Below are positions 61,762 to 64,000 of a stretch of 64,000 nucleotides of DNA, in pieces. A model generated the notes under the pieces. It had not been told where the DNA came from, made no database searches, and saw only the letters and a program-made list of their open reading frames with translations. The first letter of the stretch is position 1, and each line of letters opens with the position of its first letter. This DNA is from Onchocerca volvulus (lineage: Eukaryota > Nematoda > Chromadorea > Rhabditida > Onchocercidae): NCBI GenBank assembly GCA_000499405.2, contig HG738139.1, forward strand, positions 12,567,898-12,631,897, read 5' to 3'. The translations under genes and the position numbers were made by a program.

Positions 61762-62553
61762 TGGTATCTATCATTTTTGTTTTTATCAAATTCAGAACCG
61801 TAAAAAATTCAAAAATAATACAACCTGTAAGTTCAAATTAATCGATATTCGTAAGAAATGATATCACGGAATTTCATGATTCCATGATACTATTTACCTG
61901 ATATGGTTTTATAAAAAAAATGCAACAACAAAGATACTTCATATTATGGGAGAGTAGAAAGTAAAGAAATTTATCTAAATCAAGAAAAAATCAAAGCTGT
62001 TCTCTAATTCCTTTATTTACAGAATTTAATTAATTCAATAACGAAATTACCAAATTAATTTTAAAAATTGGAAAATGTTATTGGGTGCTATTTTTTTATT
62101 TTGAACACAAATTGCGTATTGCTTAATTACTTATTTTTAATTTTTAATTCTATATGTACCTTAAAATTATAAATGAATTAATGATTTTGATATTTAAAAG
62201 AAATTTATTCAAAAGATTAATAACATTCAAAAATTCATTCTCAGATTCATTCTAAAAATTAATGAAATTCAAAAATTTCTAAATGTACTTTGAATTTTAA
62301 ACTGAATTTAAAGATTTTGATAGTTAAAAATTTATTCAAAAGATGATATTCAGGATTTTTCTTCAAAAGACTAATGATTTTCAGAAAATTTTATTCTCAA
62401 ATTCATTGATTAATTTGTAATCAGAAGATAAGATAAAATGGTCAAATAATTAAAAATTAATACCTTAGGTGGATAAAAGGAAATATGTCGTATAATAAAA
62501 CCATAAGGTACATCAATAGATGATCTTTTCAAGATTACTTTATTTTCAGCCAT
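1..62553 (-). CDS. pac-1: PAC-1/ARHGAP21-like PDZ-PH-RhoGAP protein, 29 exons, 3' end outside window
   Basis: Spliced gene; the coding segments are listed separately below. The joined frame gives 1728 complete residues with no stop, and all 28 introns are GT-AG with matching phases. Domains in order: PDZ (about residues 5-101), Ser/Asn/Gln-rich linker (104-850), PH (855-980), second linker (985-1195), RhoGAP (1195-1390), and a basic, charged C-terminal tail (from 1391). The RhoGAP arginine finger is R1234 in GIYRIPGN, with K1274, R1278, N1347 and P1354 at the other conserved active-site positions, so an active GAP is expected. Known of the family: ARHGAP21/23 and nematode PAC-1 act on Cdc42/Rho-type GTPases at the cell cortex or Golgi, and C. 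elegans PAC-1 works at cell contacts to set inner-outer polarity. Function here is inferred from that homology. The stop codon and 3' UTR lie beyond position 1. A multi-exon transcript this long, with three introns over 10 kb, is unusual for a nematode. Confidence 0.95.
247..510 (-). CDS. pac-1: Exon 28: C-terminal tail helix region (aa 1594-1681)
   Basis: Acceptor TTGAATTCCAG|AAAATT, donor GTGGAG|GTATTG, 88 codons, phase 0. It contains [55 protein letters not shown] and [14 protein letters not shown]. The [23 protein letters not shown] segment is predicted helical and coiled-coil-prone, and the preceding [12 protein letters not shown] is acidic. Confidence 0.92.
511..850 (-). other. Intron 27 (340 bp)
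   Basis: AT-rich. Nothing seen beyond the splice sites. Confidence 0.85.
851..1078 (-). CDS. pac-1: Exon 27: charged tail (aa 1518-1593)
   Basis: Acceptor AACATTTGTAG|GAACGT, phase 0. It reads [20 protein letters not shown] at the start and [21 protein letters not shown] text at the end ([17 protein letters not shown]). The only donor that keeps phase 0 into exon 28 is CAGAAA|GTCCGT, a weak GTCC site, so the exact 3' edge is slightly uncertain. Confidence 0.85.
1161..1216. repeat. 34-bp tandem doublet in intron 26
   Basis: TTGACCTCTCGGTTCATATC at 1161 and again at 1195, inside the short intron between exons 26 and 27. Confidence 0.9.
1312..1488 (-). CDS. pac-1: Exon 26: basic tail (aa 1459-1517)
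   Basis: Acceptor CAGTTTTAG|ATCAAA, donor TATCAA|GTTTGT, 59 codons, phase 0. [20 protein letters not shown] is strongly basic, like a nuclear-localisation or acidic-lipid-binding patch (inference). The remainder is Ser/Thr-rich. Confidence 0.92.
1631..1852 (-). CDS. pac-1: Exon 25: end of RhoGAP and acidic linker (aa 1385-1458)
   Basis: Acceptor CATTTTACAG|TACGAT, donor GGAAAG|GTAATC, 74 codons, phase 0. YDWMFDD closes the RhoGAP fold (human members have HHDWFF here). It is followed by an acidic Ser-rich stretch and [20 protein letters not shown], a helical segment. Confidence 0.95.
2070..2195 (-). CDS. pac-1: Exon 24: RhoGAP (aa 1343-1384)
   Basis: Acceptor TATTTCATAG|ATGGAA, donor ACTTAT|GTATGA, 42 codons, phase 0. 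[20 protein letters not shown] then [20 protein letters not shown] is the third RhoGAP block (M...NLA..FGP...R). N1347 and P1354 are the conserved GTPase-contact residues. Confidence 0.98.
2394..2483 (-). CDS. pac-1: Exon 23: RhoGAP (aa 1313-1342)
   Basis: Acceptor TATTTTACAG|TCTCGT, donor AATAAG|GTAATT, 30 codons, phase 0. [20 protein letters not shown] then [10 protein letters not shown] aligns with the LP..HYETLK.L..HL..V...S..NKM segment of ARHGAP21/23. Short, and recognised from homology plus splice sites. Confidence 0.97.
2702..2872 (-). CDS. pac-1: Exon 22: RhoGAP core (aa 1256-1312)
   Basis: Acceptor TTTTTTTCAG|ATCGAT, donor CATTTG|GTAAAT, 57 codons, phase 0. It contains [20 protein letters not shown] followed by [14 protein letters not shown], the second RhoGAP block (LK.F.R.LPEPL). 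K1274 and R1278 sit at the conserved structural and catalytic basic positions. Confidence 0.98.
2873..3347 (-). other. Intron 21 (475 bp)
   Basis: Contains an inverted pair TCATCGTCATTTTTG / CAAAAATGACGATG at about 3028-3066, a potential short hairpin. Otherwise AT-rich. Confidence 0.7.
3348..3485 (-). CDS. pac-1: Exon 21: RhoGAP arginine-finger exon (aa 1210-1255)
   Basis: Acceptor AATTCTTACAG|TTGGTT, donor GAAAAT|GTAAAC, 46 codons, phase 0 at both ends. [20 protein letters not shown] followed by [18 protein letters not shown] is the RhoGAP signature (P..V..C...(V/I)E..G....GIYR.(S/P)G). R1234 is the arginine finger that enters the GTPase active site. Confidence 0.98.
3486..4234 (-). other. 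Intron 20 (749 bp)
   Basis: AT-rich with poly(A) at 3506-3522 and poly(T) at 3589-3602. Nothing else seen. Confidence 0.85.
4235..4407 (-). CDS. pac-1: Exon 20: linker and start of RhoGAP domain (aa 1152-1209)
   Basis: Acceptor CTTCATTTCAG|ATGGTC, donor GGTGAT|GTAAGT (consensus), phase 1 in and 0 out. It reads [31 protein letters not shown]..., ending [16 protein letters not shown]. The last part aligns with the (F)G..L.DYP/DCP lead-in of RhoGAP domains; the usual Phe is Leu. RKWKKTK is a basic patch just before the catalytic domain. Confidence 0.92.
4408..4784 (-). other. Intron 19 (377 bp)
   Basis: AT-rich. Nothing seen beyond the splice sites. Confidence 0.85.
4785..4924 (-). CDS. pac-1: Exon 19: linker (aa 1105-1151)
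   Basis: Acceptor GTCTTTTTTTTAG|ATATAG, donor AGTAGCG|GTAAGA, phase 2 in and 1 out. It reads [40 protein letters not shown]. Ser/Thr/Gly-rich and probably disordered. Confidence 0.88.
5190..5446 (-). CDS. pac-1: Exon 18: linker between PH and RhoGAP (aa 1020-1104)
   Basis: Acceptor AATATTTTTTCAG|GAATTT, donor ATGCAAAG|GTATGC, phase 0 in and 2 out. It reads [40 protein letters not shown], then [23 protein letters not shown] is a compact basic cluster. No domain recognised. Confidence 0.9.
5816..5882. repeat. 33-bp tandem doublet
   Basis: ACTTAACTATACATAAACAT followed by TAATACAAACA, twice in a row. Confidence 0.85.
6651..6862. repeat. 31-bp minisatellite, seven copies
   Basis: Unit AAATTCGTTAACTACGTGAT then TTCTGAGAATC. 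The first copy lacks one T and the last is truncated; there are only two other substitutions (TTAATTACG at 6743, AGATTCG at 6805). Near-identity means recent expansion. There are no spacers, so it is not a CRISPR array. Confidence 0.95.
6904..7012. mobile_element. Helitron-terminus-like fragment
   Basis: TCTATATAAATAAAAATG then TAAATGTTCGTTG, TTCTTCACCGATTGCTTTGA, AATTTTGACACAATGCTGCA and TTC. It shares the opening 18 bases with 63113 and its second half, inverted, with about 63198 and 63341. The preceding base is A, as at a Helitron 5' junction (A|TC). Confidence 0.4.
8252..8320. repeat. Perfect 15-bp GC-rich inverted repeat
   Basis: TGTCGGAAAGGCCGA at 8252-8266 and TCGGCCTTTCCGACA at 8306-8320, with a 39-base AT-rich loop. 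Stands out sharply from its surroundings. Confidence 0.9.
8573..8790. repeat. Direct duplication, 111-bp period
   Basis: TAATGATAAGTTAAAGTGAT at 8573 and 8684, each followed by TAAATGAATC(G/A)CATTAA and AAAATAGA(T/C)TAATTCGATA. Confidence 0.85.
14571..14747. repeat. 67-bp duplication with TGACGT cores, 110-bp period
   Basis: AACTTGACAAAGTTGAATTA at 14571 and AACTTGGCAAAGTTGGATTA at 14681, each followed by TTCT(T/C)GACGTGAATTGACGT. The second copy contains TGACGTC, a CRE/ATF half-palindrome. Confidence 0.85.
15604..15775 (-). CDS. pac-1: Exon 17: C-terminal PH helix and linker (aa 962-1019)
   Basis: Acceptor ATTTATTACAG|TGAAGA, donor GATTCG|GTTAGT, phase 2 in and 0 out. [18 protein letters not shown] is the closing PH helix with its invariant Trp (W969). 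The rest ([13 protein letters not shown]...) is linker. The next coding exon follows only after a 10.2 kb intron. Confidence 0.95.
15776..16728 (-). other. Intron 16 (953 bp)
   Basis: Open frames at 15776-16171 on the minus strand translate a degenerate repeat (TTTTCCGAAGTTAAT..AACTTT-like units at 15800-16070) and are not conserved PH sequence. No other feature. Confidence 0.7.
16729..16883 (-). CDS. pac-1: Exon 16: PH domain (aa 911-961)
   Basis: Acceptor ATTATTACAG|TTATTG, donor ATATTG|GTGAGA, phase 0 in and 2 out. It reads [72 protein letters not shown] matches PH strands 5-6 of ARHGAP21-type domains (LR..IVDIA..YTKRK.VFRL). Confidence 0.95.
16884..19130 (-). other. Intron 15 (2.2 kb)
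   Basis: AT-rich intron inside the PH domain. A degenerate tandem repeat at 18614-18752 has GATCAGAAGCTAAATTTCCA-like units, about four copies. ATTCAATTTCTTATCATT recurs near 16955 and 17000. No exon seen. Confidence 0.75.
19131..19262 (-). CDS. pac-1: Exon 15: PH domain (aa 867-910)
   Basis: Acceptor ATTTTTATAG|GAAATG, donor GAAAAA|GTTTGA, 44 codons, phase 0 at both ends. It reads [20 protein letters not shown] then [25 protein letters not shown] is the standard PH strand 2-4 pattern (W...(Y/F).VL....L.LY). Basic residues suited to phosphoinositide binding are few, so ligand specificity is unclear. Confidence 0.95.
19263..19928 (-). other. Intron 14 (666 bp)
   Basis: AT-rich intron between PH exons 14 and 15 with poly(A) runs. 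Nothing else seen. Confidence 0.85.
19929..20102 (-). CDS. pac-1: Exon 14: linker and first PH strand (aa 809-866)
   Basis: Acceptor TTGTTTTTTAG|ACAAAA, donor CATCAA|GTTTGT, phase 0 at both ends. It reads [38 protein letters not shown]..., ending [13 protein letters not shown]. The last part is the first strand of the PH domain (the G.L..Q core). RHRLKR is a basic patch. Confidence 0.9.
20103..21409 (-). other. Intron 13 (1.3 kb) with ACGT-rich arrays
   Basis: AT-rich, with a composite tandem array at 20941-21237 and a small doublet of GATACGTGAT units at 21354-21396 just inside the donor of exon 13. Confidence 0.75.
20941..21237. repeat. Composite tandem array of 30-bp and 18-bp units
   Basis: Long units of the type TTTTATTTTACGTCTGCTAC followed by GTAAAAATAT alternate irregularly with short units such as TTTGCACGTGTAAAAGTG and TTTGCAATCTAAAAATAT. 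About ten units in all. Two plus-strand frames are open only because of the repeat. Confidence 0.7.
21410..21596 (-). CDS. pac-1: Exon 13: linker (aa 746-808)
   Basis: Acceptor TTGCTTTTGCAG|ACGTGTC, donor AGCCAG|GTATTC, phase 2 in and 0 out. It reads [20 protein letters not shown], then [20 protein letters not shown] and [26 protein letters not shown] resembles the RR.S.(D/E).L motifs common in ARHGAP21/23 linkers. A second copy of its donor sequence lies 94 bases further into the intron (see findings). Confidence 0.85.
22300..22920. repeat. Imperfect direct repeat, about 240 bp, three units
   Basis: Each unit runs AACA(T/C)GAA(T)..TTTGAAAAAAA, AACAAT.TGTAAAT, ATTAAATG.TT or AAACGATCATCTTAATCGA, TCATTTCTTTC, GGAATAAAA..CT.AAAGATAAAAGTTT. 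Confidence 0.6.
24050..24480. repeat. Imperfect direct repeat, about 256 bp
   Basis: GAATTCTTGGCTTAGCTTAA at about 24075 recurs as TTGGCTT(C)GCTTAATTAATA near 24259 and TTGGCTTAGGTTTAATTAAA near 24337. Copies 1 and 3 continue with AAATCATAATTAAA and CTATGACAATTT...GATGAAGTAAAATAAA. Confidence 0.65.
26229..26320. promoter_or_regulatory. Cluster of forkhead-type sites in a 21-bp repeat
   Basis: Repeated TTGACCTATTTATTGTTTAC-like units, four to five copies, containing exact TTGTTTAC at 26241 and 26289 and TTGTTTATC between and after them. TTGTTTAC is the DAF-16/FOXO-type element. Function is unproven in this AT-rich context. Confidence 0.35.
29904..30590. mobile_element. Long imperfect foldback element (about 230-bp arms)
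   Basis: The left arm (29904-30131) and the right arm (30350-30590) are reverse complements with scattered differences. Examples: TTACTCGTTACAATTCTT against GTTACTCTTTACACTTCTT; AAAATGATAACGCAA on both sides; CTTTTATCAATGCC against CTTTTATCAGTGCC; AACTTTGAACTTTTGC on both sides. The spacer contains a further unit (AATGTAAAAGTTTCGGGCAA). Looks like a foldback/MITE-type element or hairpin-RNA locus. Confidence 0.7.
31683..31839 (-). CDS. pac-1: Exon 12: linker with Arg cluster (aa 694-745)
   Basis: Acceptor TTCAATTTTAG|GTTTATC, donor GATGTCAA|GTAAAT, phase 1 in and 2 out. It reads [20 protein letters not shown], then [20 protein letters not shown]. The five-Arg run could be a nuclear-import or membrane-charge patch (inference). 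It is isolated by 11.3 kb and 10.1 kb introns and was recognised from splice sites and phase. Confidence 0.85.
36304..36359. ncRNA. Candidate pre-miRNA-like hairpin
   Basis: TGATTATTTCAGTGATAAGC pairs with GCTTATCAGTGAAATAATCA with one mismatch, and the stem extends inward by about four pairs around a loop of about eight bases. The size suits a nematode miRNA precursor. Strand, processing and conservation are unknown; it could equally be a small inverted repeat. Confidence 0.3.
41335..41540. repeat. Degenerate AAATTT-GCTATC tandem repeat
   Basis: Units such as AAATTTGAAATGCTATCTTT, AAATTTTCAGGCGCTATCGT and AAATTTTAAGCGCTATCATC, about five copies of roughly 40 bp. Confidence 0.55.
43121..43225 (-). 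CDS. pac-1: Exon 11: conserved-looking linker (aa 659-693)
   Basis: Acceptor TTTTATTTTAG|CCAACG, donor AAGAATA|GTAAGT, phase 1 in and 1 out. It reads [20 protein letters not shown] then [25 protein letters not shown] is denser and more protein-like than its neighbours and carries an RxxS-type phosphosite pattern. It lies between introns of 4.3 and 11.3 kb. Only one of three frames is open, and it is the one that fits both neighbours. Confidence 0.85.
43373..43690. repeat. Degenerate tandem repeat, four units
   Basis: ACTAAATCGTAAAAATAGCG near 43383 recurs as ACTAAGTCGCAAAAATAGCG near 43483, each followed by AATGATAATGATAA and a C(C/A)AAGGA.TTTCTTCACT-like end. Two shorter units follow. Confidence 0.65.
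43986..44073. repeat. ACGT-cored tandem repeat, about 38 bp, 2.4 copies
   Basis: ACGTT(AC/GC)...TCACGTCCTATTCTGAGG-type units: CTTACGTTCTATTCCGGAGA then CACGTTGCATCAAATTTCAC and a second GAGGACACGTTAC. Confidence 0.65.
44926..45186. repeat. 27-bp purine-rich minisatellite with open frames on both strands
   Basis: Units of the type ACGAGAAGAATCTCGAGGAA then AACAGAA. On the plus strand they read as a nine-residue repeat ([27 protein letters not shown]) of an 86-codon ORF from ATG 44926. Two minus frames are also open, which is expected from the repeat; I do not call it a gene. Confidence 0.7.
47396..47455. repeat. CT/CTTT microsatellite
   Basis: (TC)n followed by (TTTCTC)n. Its antisense reads as a KEKE/ERER ORF, which is an artefact. 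Confidence 0.9.
47536..47857 (-). CDS. pac-1: Exon 10: linker (aa 552-658)
   Basis: Acceptor GTTTTTTTCAG|GTTGCC, donor TCACATG|GTTTGT, phase 0 in and 1 out. It reads [20 protein letters not shown], then [20 protein letters not shown] and a Ser/Thr/Asn-rich end. About 107 codons, low complexity, no domain recognised. Confidence 0.85.
47858..48369 (-). other. Intron 9 (512 bp)
   Basis: Contains a short tandem ATTCAAACATTTAAACATTCAA-type run near 48038-48083. Nothing else seen. Confidence 0.8.
48370..48602 (-). CDS. pac-1: Exon 9: linker (aa 474-551)
   Basis: Acceptor ATTTTCTTCAG|AAACAC, donor TGCTAT|GTAAGT, phase 1 in and 0 out. Includes [20 protein letters not shown] and [17 protein letters not shown] text ([19 protein letters not shown]), then [20 protein letters not shown]. 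The repeated YANI (HYANI, NYANI) could be a Tyr-based motif pair; that is inference only. Confidence 0.85.
48603..49192 (-). other. Intron 8 (590 bp)
   Basis: AT-rich, with a poly(T) run near 48974-48989. No feature beyond the splice sites. Confidence 0.8.
49193..49300 (-). CDS. pac-1: Exon 8: linker exon (aa 438-473)
   Basis: Acceptor TTGTTTTCAG|ATATATC, donor AGTAGAG|GTAAGA, phase 1 in and 1 out. It reads [20 protein letters not shown] followed by [15 protein letters not shown]. The [14 protein letters not shown] patch is basic and hydrophobic with a Ser after RQA, a plausible kinase site (inference). No domain recognised. Its length is a multiple of three. Confidence 0.8.
49511..49577 (-). 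CDS. pac-1: Exon 7: short linker exon (aa 416-437)
   Basis: Acceptor GTCAATTTCAG|AGAAATATG, donor AATTCTG|GTAAGT (consensus), phase 0 in and 1 out. It reads [20 protein letters not shown], hydrophilic with no domain. Support comes from the strong donor and from phase linkage to exon 8. Confidence 0.8.
49578..50797 (-). other. Intron 6 (1.2 kb) with a three-copy repeat
   Basis: An imperfect repeat of about 170 bp fills 50020-50475; GATTTTAAATTCTCAT marks each unit near 50105, 50282 and 50446. 49745-49790 is an ACGT-rich patch (CACGTACGATTTAACGTATA). The rest is AT-rich. Confidence 0.7.
50798..50968 (-). CDS. pac-1: Exon 6: Asn/Gln-rich linker (aa 359-415)
   Basis: Acceptor CGAAATTTCAG|ACAAAT, donor GTGGAG|GTATTT, 57 codons, phase 0 at both ends. 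It reads [18 protein letters not shown]..., [19 protein letters not shown].... Disordered; LRLPPKR is a possible short Pro/basic docking motif (inference). Its length is a multiple of three, so skipping would not break the frame. Confidence 0.85.
51241..51541 (-). CDS. pac-1: Exon 5: Ser/Asn-rich linker (aa 258-358)
   Basis: Acceptor ATTTTTTCAG|ACATTC completes an AG|A Arg codon; the donor is AATATG|GTATGA, phase 0. One hundred open codons include [20 protein letters not shown] and a serine-rich stretch ([13 protein letters not shown]). Likely intrinsically disordered; no domain recognised. Confidence 0.85.
51791..51873 (-). CDS. pac-1: Exon 4: linker (aa 231-257)
   Basis: Acceptor AAATTTTTAG|TCGTTG, donor ATGAG|GTAATT, phase 0 in and 2 out. 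It reads [20 protein letters not shown]..., with no known domain. It is supported by clean splice sites and by phase agreement on both sides. Too short to be found by ORF length alone. Confidence 0.75.
52035..52310. repeat. Tandem repeat, about 90 bp, three to four copies
   Basis: Units run ATAGCAATA(T/C)ATTTTGG..., AAAATTGGTGATT.T.AGGAAAA, AAAATTTCC.GAAA, TTAATTTCCTGATAA. Confidence 0.6.
52464..52550. repeat. 29-bp tandem repeat, three copies
   Basis: CGATAAGATAAATTTGCAGA then GAAATTGAT, repeated with few changes. Confidence 0.7.
54274..54511. repeat. Six-copy degenerate tandem repeat, about 38 bp
   Basis: Consensus GGATCAGACAAGTATCAACA then GATCATATGCTTGGTTTA, repeated six times with substitutions (54274, 54311 and onward). 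Less AT-rich than its surroundings. Confidence 0.75.
55058..55472 (-). CDS. pac-1: Exon 3: last PDZ strand plus acidic/poly-Ser linker (aa 92-230)
   Basis: Acceptor CAATTTTGTAG|TGGATTGG takes over the split Ser codon from exon 2, and [12 protein letters not shown] is the final PDZ beta strand, which anchors the join. It then reads through an eight-Asp run (117-124) and two Ser runs written with the same (GAT)n/(ATC)n triplet in different frames. The 3' end is ambiguous: donor AAT|GTCATC at 55058 keeps phase 0, and so does TCG|GTTGGT at 55091, which would shorten the protein by 11 residues. The open frame continues upstream of 55472, but that part translates an intronic ACGT repeat and was left out. 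Confidence 0.8.
55640..55810. repeat. Tandem array with five TTACGTAA palindromes
   Basis: Exact TTACGTAA at 55650, 55709, 55738, 55766 and 55798, plus a TTATGTAA variant near 55670. Units are of the form (G)GCAATTTACGTAAACAATCA, separated by poly(T). TTACGTAA is the known palindromic site of PAR-type bZIP factors (CES-2/NFIL3-like). Sits about 170 bp 5' of exon 3 in gene orientation. Confidence 0.75.
56229..56705. repeat. Imperfect direct duplication, period about 224 bp
   Basis: Copy 1 from 56229 (AAAAGAATATTTAATTTGAA) and copy 2 from 56453 (AAAAGAATATTAAATATGAA). Both carry CTAATAAGAT, AATAAGATAAAATT.ACTT and AAGTTTTATTA in the same order. Confidence 0.65.
57908..58195. repeat. Direct duplication, period about 146 bp
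   Basis: AAAACTTGGCCATGAAT occurs near 57908 and 58054. Each is followed in order by CGATCTTTTCG-like text, AATTAATA.TTTA.AAGAT, and GATATTCAATTCCAATTTCC. Confidence 0.7.
59085..59230. repeat. 60-bp tandem repeat, about 2.4 copies
   Basis: AATTGATCAATAA(T/C)TAAAAC recurs at 59091, 59151 and 59211, an exact 60-base period. The intervening AAACTT(A/G)CAAAATTCAACC is nearly identical between copies. Confidence 0.8.
59380..59700. repeat. Imperfect repeat, period about 161 bp
   Basis: ATGGAAATTTCATTAAA(G/A)TA at about 59480 and 59641, with a diverged copy near 59382. Each is followed by ATAAAATTATT and TTGAAATTT..(G)GAC. Confidence 0.6.
61414..61598 (-). CDS. pac-1: Exon 2: PDZ domain core (aa 31-91)
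   Basis: Acceptor ATATTTCAG|GAAAAT, donor AAAAAG|GTTACT, in phase 0, out phase 2. It reads [10 protein letters not shown]..., then [19 protein letters not shown] and [13 protein letters not shown], the classic PDZ pattern (V.P.S.A..AGL..GD.I..VNG). Helix alpha-B is the [10 protein letters not shown] segment. The usual Asp of the GD turn is His68 here (AGHRI), a small deviation also seen in other PDZ domains. Confidence 0.95.
61599..62463 (-). other. Intron 1 (865 bp)
   Basis: Splits the PDZ domain. Contains two poly(A) blocks at about 61699-61760 and a degenerate repeat with AAATTTATTCAAAAGAT at about 62205 and 62330. Nothing else seen. Confidence 0.8.
62464..62553 (-). CDS. pac-1: Exon 1: start codon and first half of PDZ domain (aa 1-30)
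   Basis: Starts at ATG 62553-62551 ([10 protein letters not shown]...) and ends PPK with donor AAG|GTATTA, phase 0. The segment [15 protein letters not shown] matches the opening of the ARHGAP21/23 PDZ domain, where a GFGF-type loop is followed by an RH and a YPP motif; YGFI at residues 17-20 is the carboxylate-binding loop. This ATG was chosen because the PDZ beta-1 strand begins only four residues later. The frame stays open upstream for several codons, so a longer 5' exon cannot be fully excluded. Another ATG seven bases upstream opens only a four-codon frame. Confidence 0.9.
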
Positions 62554-62565
62554 TATGCATTTTCT
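62546..62565 (-). promoter_or_regulatory. Possible trans-splice acceptor and overlapping four-codon upstream ORF
   Basis: Minus-strand text CATCATAG|AAAATGCATAATGG: an AG sits 13 bases before the ATG. An upstream ATG at 62560 opens ATG-CAT-AAT-GGC-TGA, which overlaps the main start. Acceptor-like AGs just before a start are typical of nematode spliced-leader sites; this is inference. Confidence 0.35.
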
Positions 62566-64000
62566 ATGATGAAGATTATCTGTATATTTCGCATTAATAT
62601 TATAATGGTTGTAGCACGTGAATTTTTATAAAATATTCTGAAAATTAAAAATTTATGAATTATTTCAAATTCATCTTTATAACATTCGCAGAACATTTTT
62701 CTTGAACTATCGTATTGGTAATTTTCTTCAAATACAAACGAAATCTCTTTTGAACTTGTAGTAAATATTTTATATACTTAACTGGAATGAATGAGTATTA
62801 GTATAAATAATTGATAATCGTTTAAAAAAAATCAATTTTGAATTTAGGGAATTAATAAAAAACAATAATTCATATCAGATGAATTTGTTCAATTGTTAGA
62901 ATAATTTATTCATAAAATTTAAAACATATGTGTTGACACTATCTTGACAAATGCTTTAATCCGAAATCATCGTTGATAGTGATATATGCTGATATTAAAA
63001 AAAAATTTTCAGGTTTTCCAACTTCTATTTCCATTTTAATGCACTCAGCAATTTTACATTTTAAAATACATGCGAATTTTGAGGATGATTTTATTCGCGA
63101 CCGGTCCAAATAGTCTATATAAATAAAAATGTTAATGTTCATTTGTTCAAAATTTTAATCTCCGAAAATTCTTATGATACGTGATTATTCGGATGTAACG
63201 TTGCATCAAAATTTCAAATCAATCAGTAAAGATCAATCGGTCGAGTAAACAATAAATTCAGTCCACTCACTTTTATTTGTCATAGGTGTAACAGGTGAAA
63301 AAAAAATATATCTATATAAAAACACGCGCCTATTCGAATGCAACGTTGTATGAAAATTTCAAATCAATGAAGAACTTGCAACATTATATGGAAATGAACG
63401 ACGAACATTTTTTATTTCTATTTACACAAATTAATTTGAATGATGTACATCTAATTTTTCGTCTCTCTAGCTTTTAAATCAATTTAAAATGAGCAAATAA
63501 ATGATTAATCATGGCAATCAATAGAACTCAAAAATAACAAATCAATAGAATTTGTACTTTTATTCGAAGATTCAATTGAATATTAATTTACATATTTATT
63601 GAAAATTAAAAAAAACACTAACAAAGCCGAACATATATATTGCTCAAAAGTTTACAAGTCCCTTCATAAACTAAGTCTTCCAAATACTTTTCAATCTATC
63701 CATTAAAATTATTGTATTTTACTTATCAAATTATAGAACTATGCAAAAGGTTTATTTTTACTTTTTCTCGTCAAAGTATAAAACTATGCAAAAAATTTAT
63801 CCGAATATTAATAATCCAATGCAAAGCATTATTTGGATCAATAAATAAGCGATGAATTTTCGAAAAAAGTTAAAATTCAAAAGATGGCATTTAGTCGAAA
63901 GCAGCATTCTTTATCGATGAATAAGATAATTACGAAAAAACGATTAGACCTGTTTGCAAACAAAACTATCGTTTTGCTAAAATAAAAGTACATATTGTAA
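62554..64000. other. Upstream region of the gene; no coding gene seen
   Basis: 5' side of the minus-strand gene. It carries an acceptor-like AG at 62565-62564 just before the start region, and repeat fragments at 63113-63375. No convincing ORF, and no promoter element that can be assigned with confidence. Open frames at 62939-63142 and 63295-63477 are AT-rich and not protein-like. Confidence 0.6.
63113..63375. mobile_element. Degenerate Helitron-terminus-like fragments
   Basis: TCTATATAAATAAAAATG followed by TTAATGTTCATTTGTTC and AATCTCCGAAAATTCTT. Two reverse-oriented stretches of the type AACGTTG(C/T)AT..AAAATTTCAAATCAAT follow at about 63198 and 63341. The same words occur at 6904-7012. 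The wording resembles terminal sequences of Helitron-like elements; family assignment is from memory only. Confidence 0.35.

Overview
The window is eukaryotic, very AT-rich and almost entirely occupied by one large gene on the minus strand. Twenty-nine coding exons can be joined in one unbroken reading frame from an ATG at 62553 down to position 1, where the gene leaves the window. Every one of the 28 introns has GT and AG ends, and the phases agree at every junction. The acceptors are short, T-rich and nematode-like (TTTTCAG, TTTTTAG, TTTACAG), with no long separate polypyrimidine tract. The predicted protein has at least 1728 residues: a PDZ domain at the N-terminus, a long low-complexity linker, a PH domain, a second linker, a RhoGAP domain with arginine finger, and a basic, coiled-coil-prone C-terminal tail. 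PDZ-PH-RhoGAP is the layout of ARHGAP21/ARHGAP23 and of the nematode cell-polarity RhoGAP PAC-1. I read the organism as a nematode with a very AT-rich genome, possibly spirurid/filarial-like. The nematode call rests on splice-site style and homology; the lineage within nematodes is a guess.

Layout, in gene order from high to low coordinates. 62554-64000 is upstream sequence with repeat fragments. 61414-62553 holds the two exons of most of the PDZ domain. After a 5.9 kb intron, the exon at 55058-55472 finishes the PDZ fold and starts the disordered linker, which continues through nine exons between 51873 and 31683, including introns of 4.3 and 11.3 kb. The exon at 21410-21596 lies after a 10.1 kb intron, and the PH domain follows at 15604-20102. 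A 10.2 kb intron separates it from the linker exons at 4235-5446. The RhoGAP domain is in six compact exons at 1631-4407, and the C-terminal tail occupies 1-1488. Only about 5.2 kb of the 64 kb is coding.

The non-coding 92 percent is mostly poly(A)/poly(T)-laden intron sequence, but it is far from featureless. It holds many tandem and segmental duplications (periods of about 20 to 260 bp), several of them built around ACGT cores. It also holds a roughly 690 bp foldback element, a compact pre-miRNA-like hairpin, a cluster of five TTACGTAA palindromes next to an exon, a cluster of forkhead-type TTGTTTAC sites, fragments resembling Helitron termini, and an orphan GC-rich open stretch at about 56 kb that looks exon-like on both strands. 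I found no second convincing protein gene, rRNA, tRNA or CRISPR array. Coordinates and translations were worked out by hand from the sequence; no database search was run.
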